Source of the DNA: Catenulispora pinisilvae
Lineage (GTDB): Bacteria; Actinomycetota; Actinomycetes; Streptomycetales; Catenulisporaceae
NCBI RefSeq assembly: GCF_015356865.1
Contig: NZ_JAAFZA010000006.1
Coordinates: 1-64,000, forward strand
Length of the DNA: 64,000 bases
Direction: 5' to 3'
Made by a program: the position numbers and the translations under genes. This document shows, in pieces, positions 1 to 9,810 of the stretch. Position 1 is the stretch's first letter, and the number at the start of each line of letters is the position of its first letter. Under the pieces are notes generated by a model that worked only from the letters and a program-made list of their open reading frames with translations, was not told where the DNA came from and did not search any database.

Positions 1-53
1 GGGTCGGGCCGTGCGAGCAGCCTGCGGGTGGCGATCGCCGCCGCCAGTAGGCG

Positions 54-67
54 ACCGAACGTTCGGT
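54..67. promoter_or_regulatory. Perfect 14-bp palindrome, TetR-type operator candidate
   Basis: The sequence ACCGAACGTTCGGT is a perfect palindrome. This shape is common for TetR-family operators in actinobacteria (family knowledge). No regulator gene is visible to its right, so the cognate regulator, if any, should lie just left of the window. Assignment to TetR is inference. Confidence 0.4.
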
Positions 68-104
68 AGTGTTCGCGCCTTCCGAGGGGCCGTCAAGAGG
101 GCGT

Positions 105-136
105 CCGGGATATGAGATATCCGGTATCCGTTTTTT
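105..136 (+). terminator. Hairpin plus T-run, intrinsic terminator candidate
   Basis: CCGGgATAT / gag / ATATCCGG forms a short stem with one bulged G and a 3-nt loop. Six bases later comes a run of six T (131-136). A U-tract is unusual in such GC-rich DNA, which favours a terminator for a gene that ends left of the window on the plus strand. Confidence 0.45.
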
Positions 137-257
137 CCGGATCGCCTGCTCCGGGCCCCGCGGTACCGGGATCTGGCCGTTCCGAGGTAGCCCTCCGCGG
201 TCATGCACACAGTGCGGCTCCGGGCGCCGCACTCGACGAGGGTGGGGAAGGCCGTCA

Positions 258-403
258 GTGGCCAGGAACAACAAGGACAAGAACAGCGGGGACCCCGCGG
301 AGGGGCCGATCCTCTCCGACGAGGCGTGGGCCGAGTTCGAGCGGTCGTTCACCAAGGAGTCGACCCAGAGCGCGCGGCCTACAAGGAGCCGTCGGCCCGG
401 TAG
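258..403 (+). pseudogene. Small actinobacterial protein reading frame with apparent frameshift
   Basis: A GTG at 258 is preceded by GGGGAAGG six bases upstream. It begins a hydrophilic frame (VARNNKDKNSGDPAEGPIL, then SDEAWAEFERSFTKE) that looks like the start of a small actinobacterial protein. That frame then runs on out of register to 749. From about 361-370 the -1 (+2) frame gives DPERAAYKEPSAR and a stop at 403, which resembles the usual Lys-Glu-Pro-Ser-Ala-Arg type tail of such proteins as I recall them. The simplest reading is a gene of about 48 codons with one frameshift near 360-370, either real decay or a sequence error. It could also be non-coding. Upstream of it, 137-257 shows nothing else I can name. 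Confidence 0.3.
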
Positions 404-1417
<1,014 letters not shown>

Positions 1418-1446
1418 GCAGGACGCGGCCGCCGAAGGCGGGACGG

Positions 1447-1477
1447 CTCGGGCGCCCCGCTCGCCGGGACGCCCGAG
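1447..1477. terminator. Stem-loop between convergent genes
   Basis: CTCGGGCG (1447-1454) and CGCCCGAG (1470-1477) form a perfect 8-bp stem in the gap between two converging genes. There is no U-tract, as usual for this kind of genome. A bidirectional terminator role is inferred from position. Confidence 0.45.
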
Positions 1478-1541
1478 TACTCGTGTGATGTGCGACGTGT
1501 GATGCGCGCGCGATATGCGTGCTCTGCGTTGCCGGGACCGG

Positions 1542-4526
1542 CTACCAGCCGGTGTCCCCGGGCCCGCGGGTGATGGTGAAGCCGGCGCCGGGGTTGTTCA
1601 GGCCTGCGGAGCCGGTGCCGCTCACGGCGACGTAGTCCGCCGTCATCGCGCCGGTCACGTCGTTGACGTTGATGCCGTACGTCCCCGCCCCGTTGATCGT
1701 GAGGTGGTCGACGGTCAGGTCGCTGATCTGTTTGGCGTAGCTGAGAAGTACGCCTTCATACGTCGCGGAGTCGATGGTGTTGTCGGTGACGGTCACCGGT
1801 TGGGTGATGTCGTCGAGGTCGGCGTAGATCCACAGCGCACCGAGGCTTGACCCCCAGCCGGAGTTGTAGGAGCCGGCTCGGGTCAGGACGTTGCCGCTGA
1901 CGGTGGTCGGCCCGCTGAACCCGGCGCCGAATCGGGTGCTGATGGTGATCCCGGCCCCGAACGCGACGGTGTCGGACACCTGGTTGTTCTCCACCACGTT
2001 GCCCGAGCCGCCGTAGACGCCGATTCCGTTGGCCTGGATCGGGCTCTGCACCGTGTTGTCCGCCAGGACGCAGTTCGTGACGTCGCCGCCTTCGGTGTCC
2101 AGCGCGAGTTCGTCGTCGCCGGTGTTGCGGACCACGCTCTGGTCGACGCGCGAGTCCGCGCTTCCGCCGTGGAGGTGGACGCCGTCGGCGAAGACGTCGC
2201 GGATGCGCAGCCCGGTCGCGTACAGCCCGTCCGCCGGCACGGCCCACAGCCCGACTTTCAGGTGCTCCATCCAGACGTCGAAGACCAGCGATCCGGGCTG
2301 GAACGTTCCCTCGATGCCGGCAGCGCCGGAGTCGTTGTTGCGGTCGGTCTGGTCGCCGTCGATCGTCAGGTCGGCGATCTGGTTCACGCCGCCGGAGGTG
2401 TACAGGCCGCCGCTGCCGTTCACCGCGGTGGACTGGATGGTGGTGTACCACTCGCCGGCGCCGCGAACCGGGACGCCGTTGATGGTCACGCGCCCTGAGA
2501 TGTCGTACGTTCCGGCCGGGAACCACAGGCCCTTGCCGGTGCCGCTGAGCGCGCTCAGCGCGTTGTTGATCGCGGTGGTGTCGTCGGCGCCGTTGTTCGG
2601 GGTGACGCCGTAGTCGGTGATCGACGCGAAGCCCGAGGGCATGCTGTACGCCGAGTCGACCTGTTCGGTGTCGATGACGTCGAAGGTGTAGGAGGCCGCG
2701 GTGTCGGCGGTGTCCTTCTGGAGTTTGAGGACGGTCCCGGCGGGCCAGTCGCCGATCAGCGACCTGGTCTCGTCGTAGAAGTGGTGCGCCGGGCCGTTGG
2801 CCGGGCTGTGTGTGTCGGTGTAGCCGCCGCCATAGAGCCAGCTGTACTCGCTGGTCAGGCTGAGGTCCTGGACCTTGTTCCCGTTGGCGTACAAGGTGAT
2901 CGGCGCGGTCGCCGTCGATCCGTCGGAGTTGTCGGGGATGGAGTAGCGCACGACGATCGAGTTCGCCGGCCGGGTGAGCGTGATCTGGACGTACTGGCCG
3001 GTCGCCGTGAGCTGGACCGCCTGGCGGCCGGTTGATTCGGACTGGATGCTGGGGTAGCTGCGGCTCGCCGCGAGGACGGTCCCGTTCGTCTGCGCGGATG
3101 AGGCGACGTATTCGGTGTAGGGAACCGTCGCGCCGACGGCGGCTGGAGCAGTCCCGTTCGCGACGGTGATGTCGTCGACGGCGATGTTCCCGGTGTCGCC
3201 GGCGTCGTTCTGGAAGCCGATGAGGTTCTCACCGGAGCGGAGCGCCAGATTCCACGTCGTGGTGAGCCAGCCGGATCCGGCCGGAAGTGTGAGCTGCTGC
3301 TGCTTCAGACCGTTGACATACAACGAGATGGTCTGCGCCGCGCCGGCGGCGTCGGCGTATCGCAAGGTGACGGCACTTGTTCCGGCAGCTGGGACGAACG
3401 CGTCGATGACGGTGCGCGCACCCTGCGACGTGAAGCCGGTCAGGTAACCCGAACCGCTGTATCCGGCGATGGACGTCGCCACGCTCGGGCCGCCGGAGAA
3501 GAACGCCGTCTCCGCCTCATAGGCCTGGCCTGACGGCGGCGGTGTCGAAGGGGAACTCGTGGCGGTCGTCGGCGGTGTGCTCGTCGGTGGGGTGATCGGG
3601 GCGACGACGATGTTGTCGAGGTTGACGTTCCCGAGGTCGGTGCTGTCGAACTTGTAGGAGATCGTGTTGCTGCCGGCGTTGAGGCCGACGTTCTCCGACT
3701 CCGTCGTCCACGTGTTCCAGTCGGCTGTCGCCGGGAGCGGGATCTGCTTCAGCTTCGTGCCGTTGATGTAGAGCGAGAGCGACATCTGTGCGCCGGTCCC
3801 GTTGGCGTAGCGCAGGGTCGCGGTCGTCGACCCGGCAGCCGATGCGGACACGCTGAAGGTCGTGTCCGCGTTGCCCTTGTCGGTGTCCGTGTATCCCTCG
3901 ACGAAGCCTGTCCCCGTGTAGCCGCTGTGGTCGCTGCCGGCGACCGCGCCGCCGGACAGGGCCGCGTTCTCGGCTTCGTACTGCCCGGGCGGCGGAGCCT
4001 GGAGCGGCGCCACCGTGATGTTGTCGAGGTTCACGTTCCCGAGGTCGCTGGAGTCGAACTTGTAGGAGATGGTGTCGGTGCCGGCGTTCAGGGACACCGT
4101 CTCGGTCTCGGTGGTCCAGGTGTTCCAGTCGGCTGTCGCCGGGAGCGGGATCTGCTTCAGCTTCGTGCCGTTGACGTAGAGCGATAGCGACATCTGTGAG
4201 CCGGTCCCGTTGGCATAGCGCAGAGCGACGGTTTCGTTCTCGGCGCTGCCTGCCGTGACTGTGAAGGTCGTGTCCGCGTTGCCTTTGTCGGTGTCCGTGT
4301 ATCCCTCGACGAAGCCTGATCCCGTGTAGCCGCTGTGGTCGCCGCCGACGACCGCACCGCCGGACAGGGCCGCGTTCTCTGCCTCGTACGTGGTGCTGGT
4401 CGCGGATGCGGGCTGGGCGATCGTCCAGATGGCGACTGTCGTGCTGGCGAGGGCTGCGGCGGTCAGCAGGCCGAGCGTTCGCCGACGGCGGTGCCCGGGG
4501 GTGGATCTGAGTGTGGGACGGAGCAT
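1542..4526 (-). CDS. Secreted GH87-type alpha-1,3-glucanase (mutanase) with three CBM35 modules
   Basis: A 994-residue exported enzyme. Residues 1-43 are a signal peptide (arginine-rich start, hydrophobic 18-40, PASA cleavage region). CBM35-like modules lie at about 47-174, 183-310 and 335-457, with a Pro/Thr/Ser linker at 312-333. From about 465 a further beta-domain leads into a right-handed parallel beta-helix ending at the C-terminus. DGVHLHGG (781-788) followed by RNTGDDELAL (800-809) matches the catalytic signature of GH87 mycodextranases/alpha-1,3-glucanases as I know it, where three aspartates do the chemistry (here D781, D804, D805). Predicted role is depolymerising extracellular alpha-1,3-glucan. 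It lies beside two LacI regulators, a sugar importer and an intracellular alpha-glucosidase that could take up and finish the products. A pectate-lyase-like beta-helix of other specificity is the alternative. Confidence 0.75.
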   Translation of the reverse strand: MLRPTLRSTPGHRRRRTLGLLTAAALASTTVAIWTIAQPASATSTTYEAENAALSGGAVVGGDHSGYTGSGFVEGYTDTDKGNADTTFTVTAGSAENETVALRYANGTGSQMSLSLYVNGTKLKQIPLPATADWNTWTTETETVSLNAGTDTISYKFDSSDLGNVNLDNITVAPLQAPPPGQYEAENAALSGGAVAGSDHSGYTGTGFVEGYTDTDKGNADTTFSVSASAAGSTTATLRYANGTGAQMSLSLYINGTKLKQIPLPATADWNTWTTESENVGLNAGSNTISYKFDSTDLGNVNLDNIVVAPITPPTSTPPTTATSSPSTPPPSGQAYEAETAFFSGGPSVATSIAGYSGSGYLTGFTSQGARTVIDAFVPAAGTSAVTLRYADAAGAAQTISLYVNGLKQQQLTLPAGSGWLTTTWNLALRSGENLIGFQNDAGDTGNIAVDDITVANGTAPAAVGATVPYTEYVASSAQTNGTVLAASRSYPSIQSESTGRQAVQLTATGQYVQITLTRPANSIVVRYSIPDNSDGSTATAPITLYANGNKVQDLSLTSEYSWLYGGGYTDTHSPANGPAHHFYDETRSLIGDWPAGTVLKLQKDTADTAASYTFDVIDTEQVDSAYSMPSGFASITDYGVTPNNGADDTTAINNALSALSGTGKGLWFPAGTYDISGRVTINGVPVRGAGEWYTTIQSTAVNGSGGLYTSGGVNQIADLTIDGDQTDRNNDSGAAGIEGTFQPGSLVFDVWMEHLKVGLWAVPADGLYATGLRIRDVFADGVHLHGGSADSRVDQSVVRNTGDDELALDTEGGDVTNCVLADNTVQSPIQANGIGVYGGSGNVVENNQVSDTVAFGAGITISTRFGAGFSGPTTVSGNVLTRAGSYNSGWGSSLGALWIYADLDDITQPVTVTDNTIDSATYEGVLLSYAKQISDLTVDHLTINGAGTYGINVNDVTGAMTADYVAVSGTGSAGLNNPGAGFTITRGPGDTGW
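3597..4391 (-). repeat. Tandem duplicated CBM35 coding unit
   Basis: Two modules of about 385 bp (4005-4391 and 3597-3984) are offset by 408 bp and nearly identical in DNA, with stretches of over 50 bases unchanged around 3712-3766 and 4120-4174. The third CBM35 (about 3155-3524) is clearly diverged. This indicates a recent internal duplication. Confidence 0.85.
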
Positions 4527-4803
4527 CGTGCGTACTCCTTACTCCTGACATGAGGCATGGGGGTACCGTCGCGTGACCTATTGCGCTGGTGGCGGGGTTA
4601 CGACGGAGTTTCGAAGAGCTGGAGGACCAGCGAAACCGTACGACCGCGAGAAGCTGAAGTCCAGAGGTCGACGCAAAAACCGACCAGAAGCAACGGCTGT
4701 TCTTGCGCTGTGACGCAGATTCCCGACGCGGAGCTGAAGTGCGGCTCCGAGCGTCTTGAGTTTCAAAGAGTCCTGAGTGTTCGAAAAGCGAGCGGCAGGG
4801 CCG

Positions 4804-5823
4804 TTAGGCAGACCGCACGACCCCGGTCGAAGCCCGGACGATCAGCTCGGGCTCGTACAGCGTCTCCTCCGGCGGACCCGCGTTCCCGCCGATCTGCGCC
4901 TTCAAGGCGTCCACCGCCGCGGCGCCCATCGTGCGCACCGGCTGGCGGACCGTCGTCAGCGGCGGATCGGTGGCGATCATGTAGGGCGAGTCGTCGAAGC
5001 CGACCACCGACAGATCACCGGGAACGCTCAGGCGCCGCCGGTAGGCGGCGCGGACCGCGCCGAGCGCCAACGCGTCGCTGGCGCAGATCAGGGCTGTGAC
5101 GCCGGCGCCCAGCAGCCGGGTCGTGGCCGTGCGGCCGTCCTCCATCGAGAATCCCGTGTGCGCGACCGACTCCCGCCACGCACCGGGATCGCTGCCGGGC
5201 GCCGCGCGCCGTTCCCAGTCCGCGACGAACGCGCCGAGCTTGCGCGCCGAGGGGATGTGGCCCATCGGGCCCAGCAGCATGCCGACCCGGCTGTGCCCCA
5301 ACGATCGAAGGTGTTCCAGCGACTGGTCGACGGCCGAGGCGTCGTCGACGGTGATCCGGCGGACGCCGTCGTTGGCGTCGGCCGGGTTGATCAGGACGAC
5401 CGGGATCCCGCGCTCTTCCAGGGCGCGCCCGTGCTCCGGTCCGGCGTCGGCGTAGGACGAGCCGATGAAGATGATGCCCGCGACCTCGTGGTCCATCAGC
5501 AGCTTGATGTAGTTGGCCTCGGACACGCCGTCGGCGGTGCGGGTGCACAGCACCGGCATGAGGCCCTGCTTCACCAAGCCGGCCGACACGGTCTCCACGA
5601 AGGCCGGGAAGATCGGGTTCTGCAAGTCCGGCACGACCAGGCCCACCAGGCCGGCCCGATTCCCGCGCAGCCTGGACGGCCGCTCGTGTCCGAGCACGTC
5701 CAAGGCGGTCAGGACGCGCTCGCGCGTCTCCTGGGCTATGAACGGCTGGTCGTTGAGGACGCGGCGGACCGTGGCGAGGCTCACGCCCGCGAACGCGGCT
5801 ACCTCGGTCAGTTTCGTGGCCAC
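4804..5823 (-). CDS. LacI-family transcriptional regulator
   Basis: A 339-residue repressor of usual family length. The N-terminus has the LacI helix-turn-helix (LTEVAAFAGVSLATVRRVLN, residues 5-24) and the hinge region. It is followed by a periplasmic-binding-protein-type ligand domain with the typical GLVVPDLQNPIFPAFVE entry. It probably controls the neighbouring glucanase and sugar-uptake genes. Its closest visible relative is the next gene, which shares long stretches such as ALDVLG.ERP, LQNPIFPA and PVLCTRTA. The ATG at 5823 places the helix-turn-helix at the normal distance. The true inducer cannot be read from sequence; a glucose oligosaccharide is inferred from context. Confidence 0.88.
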   Translation of the reverse strand: MATKLTEVAAFAGVSLATVRRVLNDQPFIAQETRERVLTALDVLGHERPSRLRGNRAGLVGLVVPDLQNPIFPAFVETVSAGLVKQGLMPVLCTRTADGVSEANYIKLLMDHEVAGIIFIGSSYADAGPEHGRALEERGIPVVLINPADANDGVRRITVDDASAVDQSLEHLRSLGHSRVGMLLGPMGHIPSARKLGAFVADWERRAAPGSDPGAWRESVAHTGFSMEDGRTATTRLLGAGVTALICASDALALGAVRAAYRRRLSVPGDLSVVGFDDSPYMIATDPPLTTVRQPVRTMGAAAVDALKAQIGGNAGPPEETLYEPELIVRASTGVVRSA

Positions 5824-5888
5824 GGGCGTCAGCGTACAACCGATCTACGCAAGAAACGACGCGATCTTTGACGTCGATCGGCAGTGGA

Positions 5889-6923
5889 TCACCGTGCGGC
5901 CCCGGTGCCGCCGCGCGCCGGCCCGGTCGACCCCCGCACGACGAGCTCCGGCTCGAACAAGAGCTCCTCGTCGGCGGCCGGCGCGCCTTCGACCTGGTTC
6001 AGCAACATGGTCACCGCCGCGCGGCCCATCGCCTCGATCGGCTGGCGGACGGTCGTCAGCGGCGGGTCGGTGCAGTTCATGAACGCGGAGTCGTCGTAGC
6101 CGATCACTGAGACGTCCGCCGGCACATCCAGCCCGGCCCGGCGAACGGCCCGGATCGCGCCCAGAGCCAGGATGTCGCTGCCGCATACCAGCCCGCTGAC
6201 GCCCTGGGCGAGCAGCCGCGCGGCCGCCGCGCGACCGGCTTCCATGGAGAACTGCGCGTGCGCGATCTGGACCGTCACCGTTCCCGAGGACTGCGAGGCC
6301 TGCCTGAGCAGGGAGGCGACGCGACGCTGCGAGGGCATGTGGTCCTGCGGGCCGACGACGGCGCCCAGGCGGGTGTGGCCCATCGAGACCAGGTGCCCGT
6401 ACGACTGCTCGGAAGCGACTTCGTCGTCGGTCGCCACGCAGGGGAAACCGAGGTGGCCGACGGCCGCGTTGAACAGCACGACCGGCACGCCGCGCTCCCG
6501 GAGCCGGCGGTAGTGCTCGTGCGGTGCGTCCCCCTCGGCGTAGTGGCCGCCGCAGAAGACGACGCCGGACACCTGTTGGTCGAGCAGCATCTCGACATAG
6601 TCCGCCTCCGACAGGCCGCCGGCGGTGCGGGTGCACAGCACCGGGGTGAAGCCGCGCTGGGCCAGGGCGCCGCCGACCACCTCGGCCAGGGCCGGGAAGA
6701 TCGGGTTCTGGAGTTCCGGCAGTACCAGTCCGATCAGCCGCGCTCGCTCGCCGCGCAGCTGCGTGGGGCGTTCGTAGCCGAGCACGTCCAGAGCTGTCAG
6801 GACCGCCTCGCGCGTCGCCTCGGCCACGCCGGGCCGGTTGTTGAGGACCCTGCTCACGGTCGCCTCGCTGACCCCGACCTTCTTGGCGACTTCGGCGAGG
6901 CGGCGGGCTGGTGTGGGAGTCAT
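5889..6923 (-). CDS. LacI-family transcriptional regulator, tandem paralogue
   Basis: A 344-residue LacI-type regulator. The open frame extends to 7004, but the ATG at 6923 puts the helix-turn-helix (LAEVAKKVGVSEATVSRVLN) about nine residues from the N-terminus as in the family; the extra 27 residues look non-coding. The effector domain contains GLVLPELQNPIFPALAE. It lies 65 bp upstream of the other LacI gene on the same strand and 373 bp from the divergent importer operon, the normal position for a local repressor. Tandem LacI paralogues suggest a split of duties, one for importer/alpha-glucosidase and one for glucanase. That split is inference. Confidence 0.88.
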   Translation of the reverse strand: MTPTPARRLAEVAKKVGVSEATVSRVLNNRPGVAEATREAVLTALDVLGYERPTQLRGERARLIGLVLPELQNPIFPALAEVVGGALAQRGFTPVLCTRTAGGLSEADYVEMLLDQQVSGVVFCGGHYAEGDAPHEHYRRLRERGVPVVLFNAAVGHLGFPCVATDDEVASEQSYGHLVSMGHTRLGAVVGPQDHMPSQRRVASLLRQASQSSGTVTVQIAHAQFSMEAGRAAAARLLAQGVSGLVCGSDILALGAIRAVRRAGLDVPADVSVIGYDDSAFMNCTDPPLTTVRQPIEAMGRAAVTMLLNQVEGAPAADEELLFEPELVVRGSTGPARGGTGAAR

Positions 6924-7296
6924 GGTCGCAACGATACGACACCGGTGTGCAAAGAATTCCAGCGATCCGTTCACTTTCTGAGGGACCGGCTGTGTCACCA
7001 GCACCGGTGTCGGCGGTGTCCGGTGCGGGTTCGCGCGACGTGCGGCACCGTTCGGCCTTGATCCGACCCGTTCTGCCGACCATGCTCGTGCTCTGAGAAC
7101 GGGCGGGTATCAACCGATTCGTCTATCCCGGCCGCGGCGAAGTCGTGCCCTTGCGTTCTTTCATCGACATCTTGCGCTCATCTTTGACCGCCGCTACGGT
7201 GTGGCCCACTCGGCACCACATCGCAAGCGCTCGCCATCACATCCAGGTTTCCCGCGGATCACTCTCCGCGCAGGTCCCCCTCATGGAAGGTGTTCG
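6924..7296. promoter_or_regulatory. Divergent LacI/importer promoter region with LacI-type operator candidate
   Basis: A 373-bp gap without a gene. GC-A-AGCGCT-C-GC at 7223-7234 is an imperfect palindrome with a central AGCGCT, the kind of core bound by LacI-family repressors such as CebR (family knowledge). It lies 63 bp upstream of the binding-protein start. A 9-bp string ATCTTTGAC at 7180-7188 recurs upstream of the second LacI gene (5864-5872). No clear -35/-10 pair was found. The rest holds nothing I can name. Confidence 0.35.
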
Positions 7297-8691
7297 ATGA
7301 TGAGTCCCGCCCGACGGCCCGCGGCGCGCAAGATAGCCGCCGCCGTGCTCGTCGCAGGCCTCGGCGTCAGTGCCGCGGCGTGCTCCAGCAGCAAGAGCTC
7401 CAAGGACGCGGCCGCCCCGGCCGGCGGCGACGGCCCGGTCACCATCTCGGTCGCGTGCGAGCCGCCGACCAGCCAGGCCAAGCAGCGCGCCGAATGGCTC
7501 CAGGACGTCGCGACGTTCCAGAAGGCCAACCCGAACATCACGATCCACGGTGTCGACACCTACCCGTGCGAGAACACCGCGACGTTCACGGCGCAGCTGA
7601 GGGCCGGCACCGAGCCGGACGTGTTCCACATGTACTTCACCGACCTGAACCAGGTGCTGGACGCCGGACAGGCCGCGGACATCACGTCCTACGTCAACGA
7701 CACCACCGTTCCCGGCTTCAGCGACCTCGCGCCGTCGGCGATGGCGGCGGTCACCGCCGGCAAGACCGTCTACGGGCTGCCGACCGGCATCTACACCCAG
7801 GGCCTGATCATCAACCGGAAGCTGTTCCAGCAGGCCGGGCTCAACCCGGACCGGCCGCCGACGACCTGGGCCGACGTCGAGAAGGACGCCAAGGCGATCG
7901 CCGCGCTCGGCAACGGGATCTACGGCTATGGGGAGTACAGCGCCGGCAACAACGGCGGCTGGCACTTCTCCTCGGAGGTCGACGCCGACGGCGGCCAGAT
8001 GGTCGGGGGCGACGGCAAGGCGGCCTTCGACGCGCAGCCGGCGACCGAGGTCTTGCAGGCGCTGCACCAGATGCGCTTCGTCGACGGCTCGATGAGCCCG
8101 ACGCAGCAGCTGAAGTGGGGCGACCTGCAGAAGCAGATGGGCGCCGGCAAGCTCGGCATGTACATCGCCGCGCCGGACGACATCTACAACGTGATCGTCC
8201 CGCAGGACGGCGGCGACGTCGACGACTACGGCGTCGGTCCGCTGCCGAGTACCAGCGGCACCCCGGCCGGCTCGCTGTCCGGCGGCGACGCGCTGGCGTT
8301 CAACAAGCACGACACCCCGGCCCAGATCCGCGCCGGCGTCAAGTGGGTCGCCTTCTCCGAGCTGACGCCGGGACAGGGCCAGTTCGACTACGCCCGCACC
8401 AAGGCCGACGGGCTGCCGGTCGGCTTCCCCGAGCCGCTGGACTGGGTCGGCGCGACGTCCGCGAAGAACGAGCAGTTGAAGGCCGCGAGTCAGACCGTCG
8501 ACACGGCGCACTTCAAGACGTTCGTGGACGCGCAGGAGAAGGGCATGGGTGAGCCCACCGACGCGCAGGCCGTCTACAAGACCCTCGACGCGACGATGCT
8601 CAGCGTGCTCCAGGACCCGAACGCCGATATCGCCTCGCTGCTGAAGACCGCCGAGGCCCAGGTGAACACGCTCCTCGCGAACGCGAGCTAG
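7297..8691 (+). CDS. Sugar ABC transporter substrate-binding lipoprotein
   Basis: A 464-residue extracellular solute-binding protein (family 1, maltose/trehalose type). The double ATG at 7297/7300 follows GGAAGG by six bases; the open frame upstream to 7201 is not used. Residues 12-29 are a hydrophobic signal with lipobox SAAAC, so the mature protein is lipid-anchored at Cys. The body shows the usual SBP1 landmarks (QKANPNITI early, GLPTGIYTQGLIINRKLFQ in the middle). It opens a four-gene operon with two permeases and an alpha-glucosidase. No ATPase is present. In related actinomycetes a shared ATPase (MsiK) serves many such importers, so its absence is expected. Confidence 0.88.
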   Translation: MMSPARRPAARKIAAAVLVAGLGVSAAACSSSKSSKDAAAPAGGDGPVTISVACEPPTSQAKQRAEWLQDVATFQKANPNITIHGVDTYPCENTATFTAQLRAGTEPDVFHMYFTDLNQVLDAGQAADITSYVNDTTVPGFSDLAPSAMAAVTAGKTVYGLPTGIYTQGLIINRKLFQQAGLNPDRPPTTWADVEKDAKAIAALGNGIYGYGEYSAGNNGGWHFSSEVDADGGQMVGGDGKAAFDAQPATEVLQALHQMRFVDGSMSPTQQLKWGDLQKQMGAGKLGMYIAAPDDIYNVIVPQDGGDVDDYGVGPLPSTSGTPAGSLSGGDALAFNKHDTPAQIRAGVKWVAFSELTPGQGQFDYARTKADGLPVGFPEPLDWVGATSAKNEQLKAASQTVDTAHFKTFVDAQEKGMGEPTDAQAVYKTLDATMLSVLQDPNADIASLLKTAEAQVNTLLANAS

Positions 8692-8792
8692 TCCCGGCGG
8701 CCGCGGGTCCGGCCGCCTGTGGTGCCCGGACCCCGCAGCACTCCGGCGTGCGGTCATCAACGGCAACGACAGCAGAGCAGCAGGGAGCAGCG

Positions 8793-9797
8793 ATGGCGGA
8801 GCAAGTGCTCAGCAGACCCGGGCGGCGCGATCCCGGCCGAGCCCGCGGCAGGTCTGGCGGACCTGTGGCCGCGGTGCCGGACGGCGGACCGAACGGCAGG
8901 TTCCTCAGGACCCTGCGTCGGCATCTGGCCGCGCACGGCTTCCTGATCGGCGCGGTGCTGTGCTTCGCGATGTTCTCCTGGTACCCGATGATCCGCGAGA
9001 TCATCATGAGCTTCCAGCAGACGCACCGCGACAAGATCACCCGGCAGCCGAAGACCACCTGGGCGGGGCTCCAGAACTACACCCGGATCATCCACGACCC
9101 GACGTTCGCGCAGGCGTGGAAGAACACTGTCGAGTTCAGCCTCCTGGCGCTGCTGATCGGTTTCGCGGTTCCGTTCGTCACCGCGATCATCCTCAACGAG
9201 CTGCGGCACGCGCGCGGGTATCTCCGGATCCTGGTCTACCTCCCGGTGATGCTGCCCCCGGCATCGGCGCTGCTGCTGTTCCAGTACTTCTACGACCCGA
9301 ACTACGGCCTGTTCGACCACCTGTTGCGGATAATGCACCTGCCGACGTCGCAGTTCGTCCAGTCCTCCAGCAGCGCGCTGGTCTCCGTGACCGTCGCCTC
9401 GACCTGGATGAACATGGGCGGCACGACGCTTATCTACCTGGCAGCCCTACAGAACATTCCCGGCGAGCTTTATGAGGCCGCCGAGTTGGACGGTGCCGGC
9501 ATCCTCGGCCGGATCCGGCACGTCACGATCCCACAGACCCGGCTGATCCTGTCGATGATGCTGATGCTCCAGATCGTGGGCACGATGCAGCTGTTCATCG
9601 AGCCGTTCATCCTCACCAACGGCGGGGCCGGGCCGGGCAACTCGACCGTGTCGGTCGTGAACCTGATCTACCAGTACGCCTTCAACCTGTCCGGCTCCAG
9701 CAACTACAACAGCGCCTCGGCGCTCGGCGTCCTGCTGATGCTCGTGCTCGGCGTGTTCTCCGCCGGATACCTGTGGCTCAGCCGGGACCGGGACTAG
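8793..9797 (+). CDS. Sugar ABC transporter permease (MalF-like)
   Basis: A 334-residue inner-membrane subunit. The ATG at 8793 has AGGGAG seven bases upstream. After a basic, disordered N-terminus of about 45 residues, roughly six membrane spans follow. The cytoplasmic coupling loop YEAAELDGAGILGRIRHVTIP is the EAA motif that docks the ATPase. It forms a heterodimer with the next gene product to move the sugar delivered by the lipoprotein. The 13-bp gap to the next start suggests tight co-translation. Confidence 0.88.
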   Translation: MAEQVLSRPGRRDPGRARGRSGGPVAAVPDGGPNGRFLRTLRRHLAAHGFLIGAVLCFAMFSWYPMIREIIMSFQQTHRDKITRQPKTTWAGLQNYTRIIHDPTFAQAWKNTVEFSLLALLIGFAVPFVTAIILNELRHARGYLRILVYLPVMLPPASALLLFQYFYDPNYGLFDHLLRIMHLPTSQFVQSSSSALVSVTVASTWMNMGGTTLIYLAALQNIPGELYEAAELDGAGILGRIRHVTIPQTRLILSMMLMLQIVGTMQLFIEPFILTNGGAGPGNSTVSVVNLIYQYAFNLSGSSNYNSASALGVLLMLVLGVFSAGYLWLSRDRD

Positions 9798-9810
9798 GGA
9801 GCAGAAGACG

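Noticed and set aside
4702-7178. Shared CTTGCGCT string before the glucanase (4702-4709) and the importer (7171-7178) as a LacI box
   Set aside because: Only eight bases, not palindromic, and expected by chance in DNA of this composition. Kept only as a note beside the AGCGCT candidate.
7237-8766. 509-codon minus-strand frame opposite the binding lipoprotein
   Set aside because: The plus-strand lipoprotein has a signal, lipobox and ribosome site; the minus frame has none.
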